In this document: positions 5,872 through 7,560 of the stretch, in pieces
Position numbering within the stretch: the first letter of the stretch is position 1
Layout of the letters: each line of letters begins with the position of its first letter
Made by a program: the position numbers and the translations under genes
Source: Chloroflexota bacterium
GTDB lineage: Bacteria; Chloroflexota; UBA5177; JANWHV01
Reading direction: 5' to 3'
Length of the DNA stretch: 7,560 nt
Assembly: GCA_025450375.1 (NCBI GenBank)
Contig: JANWHO010000141.1
Span: 1-7,560, forward strand
The notes under the pieces: generated by a model
The model's input: only the letters and a program-made list of their open reading frames with translations
What the model was told of the DNA's origin: nothing
The model's database searches: none

Positions 5872-5878
5872 AGGGAGG
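5872..5878 (+). promoter_or_regulatory. Strong ribosome binding site that fixes the accD start
   Basis: AGGGAGG ends 6 bases before ATG 5885. It rules out the in-frame GTG at 5864 as the main start, which would place this site inside the coding sequence. Confidence 0.8.
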
Positions 5879-5884
5879 ATCTCT

Positions 5885-6835
5885 ATGAGGGAGTTCCTAC
5901 GCCGCCGCCCGCTTCATCTTCCGCTCCCCTTCGGTGAACATCCTCACGCCGAACAATTGGGCCAGTTATGGATTCGGTGCCCATCGTGCAGCGAGCAACT
6001 CTATGCCAAGGAATATGAGGACAACCTCAAGGTATGTCCAAAGTGCCGCTTCCACTTCAGGCTGTCCTCACAGGAGCGCCTGGCGCTGCTGTTGGATCCC
6101 GATACTTTCGAGGAGTTGGATCACGATCTGCGCGGCGCCGATCCCCTCTCGTTTCGTAGCGAGGGCCAGGCATACGCGGACAAAATCCCAGGGTATGAAC
6201 GGAAGGCGGGGACTCCGGAGGCATTGGTCTATGGGCTCGGCGCCATTGAAGAGGTAGCAATCGTGGTCGCGGCGAACAACTACTTCTTCCAGGGCGGCAG
6301 TATGGGTGTCGCGGTGGGGGAAAAGATTGCCCGCGCGATTGATCTGGCGGTAGCGCGTCGCCTGCCATTCGTCAGCGTGGTCGCGACCGGCGGGGCGCGC
6401 CAGCATGAAGGCGTATTCGCCCTGATGCAAATGGCCAAGACCACGGCCGCCCTGGCCCGTCTGGGCCGGGTGGGGATGCCCTACATCTCCCTGTTGACCG
6501 ATCCCACGGTTGGTGGGGTGCCCGCGAGCTACGCCATGCTGGGCGATATTACGATTGCCGAGCCCGGCGCCTTCATCGGTTTCGCGGGACCAAGGGTGAT
6601 CGAGCAGGCGATCCGCCAGAAACTGCCCCCTGGGACCGCTACCTCCGAATCCATGCTGGCCCATGGGATGATCGACATGATCTGCGCCCGCGGGGAATTG
6701 CGGAGTGTCATTGGGAGGCTCCTCCGTTTGCTGACCAATGGCCCCTGCCGGCGCATCTCCCCCAGCGAATGGGGTGAACGGCGCCAGGAAGCGGAACTCA
6801 CTGGAGTTGGCGAGGGCCTGGGCCTTGCAGACTAG
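5885..6835 (+). CDS. accD: Acetyl-CoA carboxylase carboxyltransferase subunit beta (AccD)
   Basis: AccD is the beta subunit of the acetyl-CoA carboxylase carboxyltransferase. With AccA it moves the carboxyl group from biotin carried on AccB to acetyl-CoA, making malonyl-CoA for fatty-acid synthesis. The 316-aa product has the N-terminal zinc ribbon with Cys32, Cys35, Cys51 and Cys54 (CPSC-X15-CPKC), then the crotonase-like domain: FFQGGSMGVAVGEK (134-147), GGARQHEG (169-176), LMQMAKTTAALARLG (180-194), LTDPTVGGVPASYAMLGD (204-221) and GFAGPRVIEQAIRQKLPPG (232-250). These are clear AccD signatures. The frame extends up to GTG 5864, but ATG 5885 is the start: AGGGAGG (5872-5878) sits 6 bases upstream. 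The usual SGGARMQE segment reads TGGARQHE here, an unusual variant. It is followed directly by accA with a likely overlap. Confidence 0.96.
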   Translation: MREFLRRRPLHLPLPFGEHPHAEQLGQLWIRCPSCSEQLYAKEYEDNLKVCPKCRFHFRLSSQERLALLLDPDTFEELDHDLRGADPLSFRSEGQAYADKIPGYERKAGTPEALVYGLGAIEEVAIVVAANNYFFQGGSMGVAVGEKIARAIDLAVARRLPFVSVVATGGARQHEGVFALMQMAKTTAALARLGRVGMPYISLLTDPTVGGVPASYAMLGDITIAEPGAFIGFAGPRVIEQAIRQKLPPGTATSESMLAHGMIDMICARGELRSVIGRLLRLLTNGPCRRISPSEWGERRQEAELTGVGEGLGLAD

Positions 6836-7560
6836 CCTGGAGTTCGAGGCTCCGCTCACCGAGTTGCAGACCGAATTGGATAAGGCTCGGGCGGCGACAA
6901 AGCCCGGCGACGACGAGGGCGATCGGGTGGTGGCGCGTCTGCGCCGGCAGCTAGATGAGCGCCTGGCCGCCATCTATGCACAGCTTCGGCCCTGGCAAAA
7001 GGTGCAGGTGGCTCGGCATAGCGCGCGCCCTCATCCATTGGACTACCTCCGGCTGACCTTCACCGATTTCGTGGAACTGCATGGTGACCGCCGATTCGGC
7101 GACGATCACGCGGTTATCGGCGGCCCGGCCTTCCTTGAGGGGCGATCGGTCATGGTGGTGGCGCACCAGAAGGGCCGCGACACTCGAGAGAACGTGGATC
7201 GCAACTTTGGCATGCCCGGCCCCGAGGGCTTCCGTAAGGCGCAGCGCCTCTTTTGCCTGGCCGAGAAGTTGGGCCTTCCGGTGATCACCATGATCGACAC
7301 GCCCGGCGCCAATGTTGGGGTGGCCGACGAGGAGCGCGGGCAGGTGGAGGCGATAGCCACCTCAATCGCTACCATGTGTTCGCTGCGGGTGCCGATTGTC
7401 TCCGTGGTCACGGGCGAGGCCAATAGCGGAGGGGCGCTGGCGATCGGGGTGGCGGATCGGGTGCTGATGCTCGAACACAGCACCTACTCCGTCGCTTCCC
7501 CCGAGGCCGCCGCCGCCATTCTCTGGCGCAGCGCCCAGAAAGCACCCGAGGCGGCGGAAG
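6825..7560 (+). CDS. accA: Acetyl-CoA carboxylase carboxyltransferase subunit alpha (AccA), N-terminal 245 residues; 3' end beyond the window
   Basis: AccA is the alpha subunit of the same carboxyltransferase as AccD. The frame has no ATG near its beginning. TTG at 6825 gives MQTSLEFEAPLTELQTEL, matching the usual AccA start (a few residues before LDFE-like sequence), with GAGGG (6812-6816) 8 bases upstream; this start overlaps the end of accD by 11 bp. Seen motifs: HGDRRFGDDHAVIGG (86-100), HQKGRDTRENVDRNFGMPGPEG (from 114), IDTPGANVGVADEERGQ (157-173), GEANSGGALAIG (197-208) and STYSVASPEAAAAILWRSAQKAPEAAE up to the edge. These identify AccA clearly; the full protein should run about 70-80 residues further. 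Two motifs differ from the common form: GEANSGG for GEGGSGG, and GANVGVADEERGQ for GAYPGVGAEERGQ. The biotin carboxylase and carrier genes (accC, accB) are not in the window. Confidence 0.94.
   Translation, partial: MQTSLEFEAPLTELQTELDKARAATKPGDDEGDRVVARLRRQLDERLAAIYAQLRPWQKVQVARHSARPHPLDYLRLTFTDFVELHGDRRFGDDHAVIGGPAFLEGRSVMVVAHQKGRDTRENVDRNFGMPGPEGFRKAQRLFCLAEKLGLPVITMIDTPGANVGVADEERGQVEAIATSIATMCSLRVPIVSVVTGEANSGGALAIGVADRVLMLEHSTYSVASPEAAAAILWRSAQKAPEAAE

Noticed and set aside
6068..6973. 301-aa minus-strand ORF opposite accD
   Set aside because: It is fully antisense to accD and the start of accA, has low-complexity Arg/Ser and Gly/His content, no ribosome binding site and no known domain.

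Overview
This 7.56 kb window is GC-rich, densely packed bacterial chromosome made mostly of housekeeping genes. There are no mobile elements, CRISPR arrays, tRNA or rRNA genes. The mix of genes (a QmcA-like SPFH/NfeD pair, an AspB-type aminotransferase, a separate nitrilase plus NadE, and adjacent accD-accA) and the protein style suggest a Chloroflexota-type bacterium, perhaps near Thermomicrobia. This is an inference from sequence character and not a firm placement.

Minus strand, about 4220 down to 1: a five-gene run reading leftwards. The order is aspartate-type aminotransferase, short NfeD-like membrane protein, SPFH/band-7 (stomatin/QmcA-like) protein, nitrilase-family amidohydrolase, and NAD+ synthetase (cut by the left window edge). 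Gaps are 15, 29 and 30 bp, and the last pair overlaps by 4 bp (ATGA). A good sigma70-like promoter (TTGACA, 16 bp, TATGAT) lies just upstream of the aminotransferase, so the five genes probably form one operon. The last two genes look like a two-gene version of glutamine-dependent NAD+ synthetase: a glutaminase-like subunit followed by the synthetase.

Middle, about 4340-5465: a conserved-looking protein of unknown function (minus strand, about 161 aa) is divergent from an Rrf2-family transcription regulator (plus strand). The 189-bp space between them holds a promoter candidate for the unknown gene and an ACTAT/ATAGT inverted repeat in front of the regulator gene.

Plus strand, about 5500-7560: an extended -10 promoter, a possible 23-codon leader ORF, a DUF2007-like small protein, and accD and accA (cut by the right edge). 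These two encode the carboxyltransferase subunits of acetyl-CoA carboxylase, which make malonyl-CoA for fatty-acid synthesis. accA probably begins at a TTG codon inside the end of accD.

No gene-free stretch exceeds 200 bp. I see no clear rho-independent terminator with a T-tract. I did not find a convincing undescribed system. The points most worth checking are the split NAD synthetase, the possible leaderless leader ORF coupled to DUF2007-accDA, and unusual residues in conserved AccD and AccA motifs.
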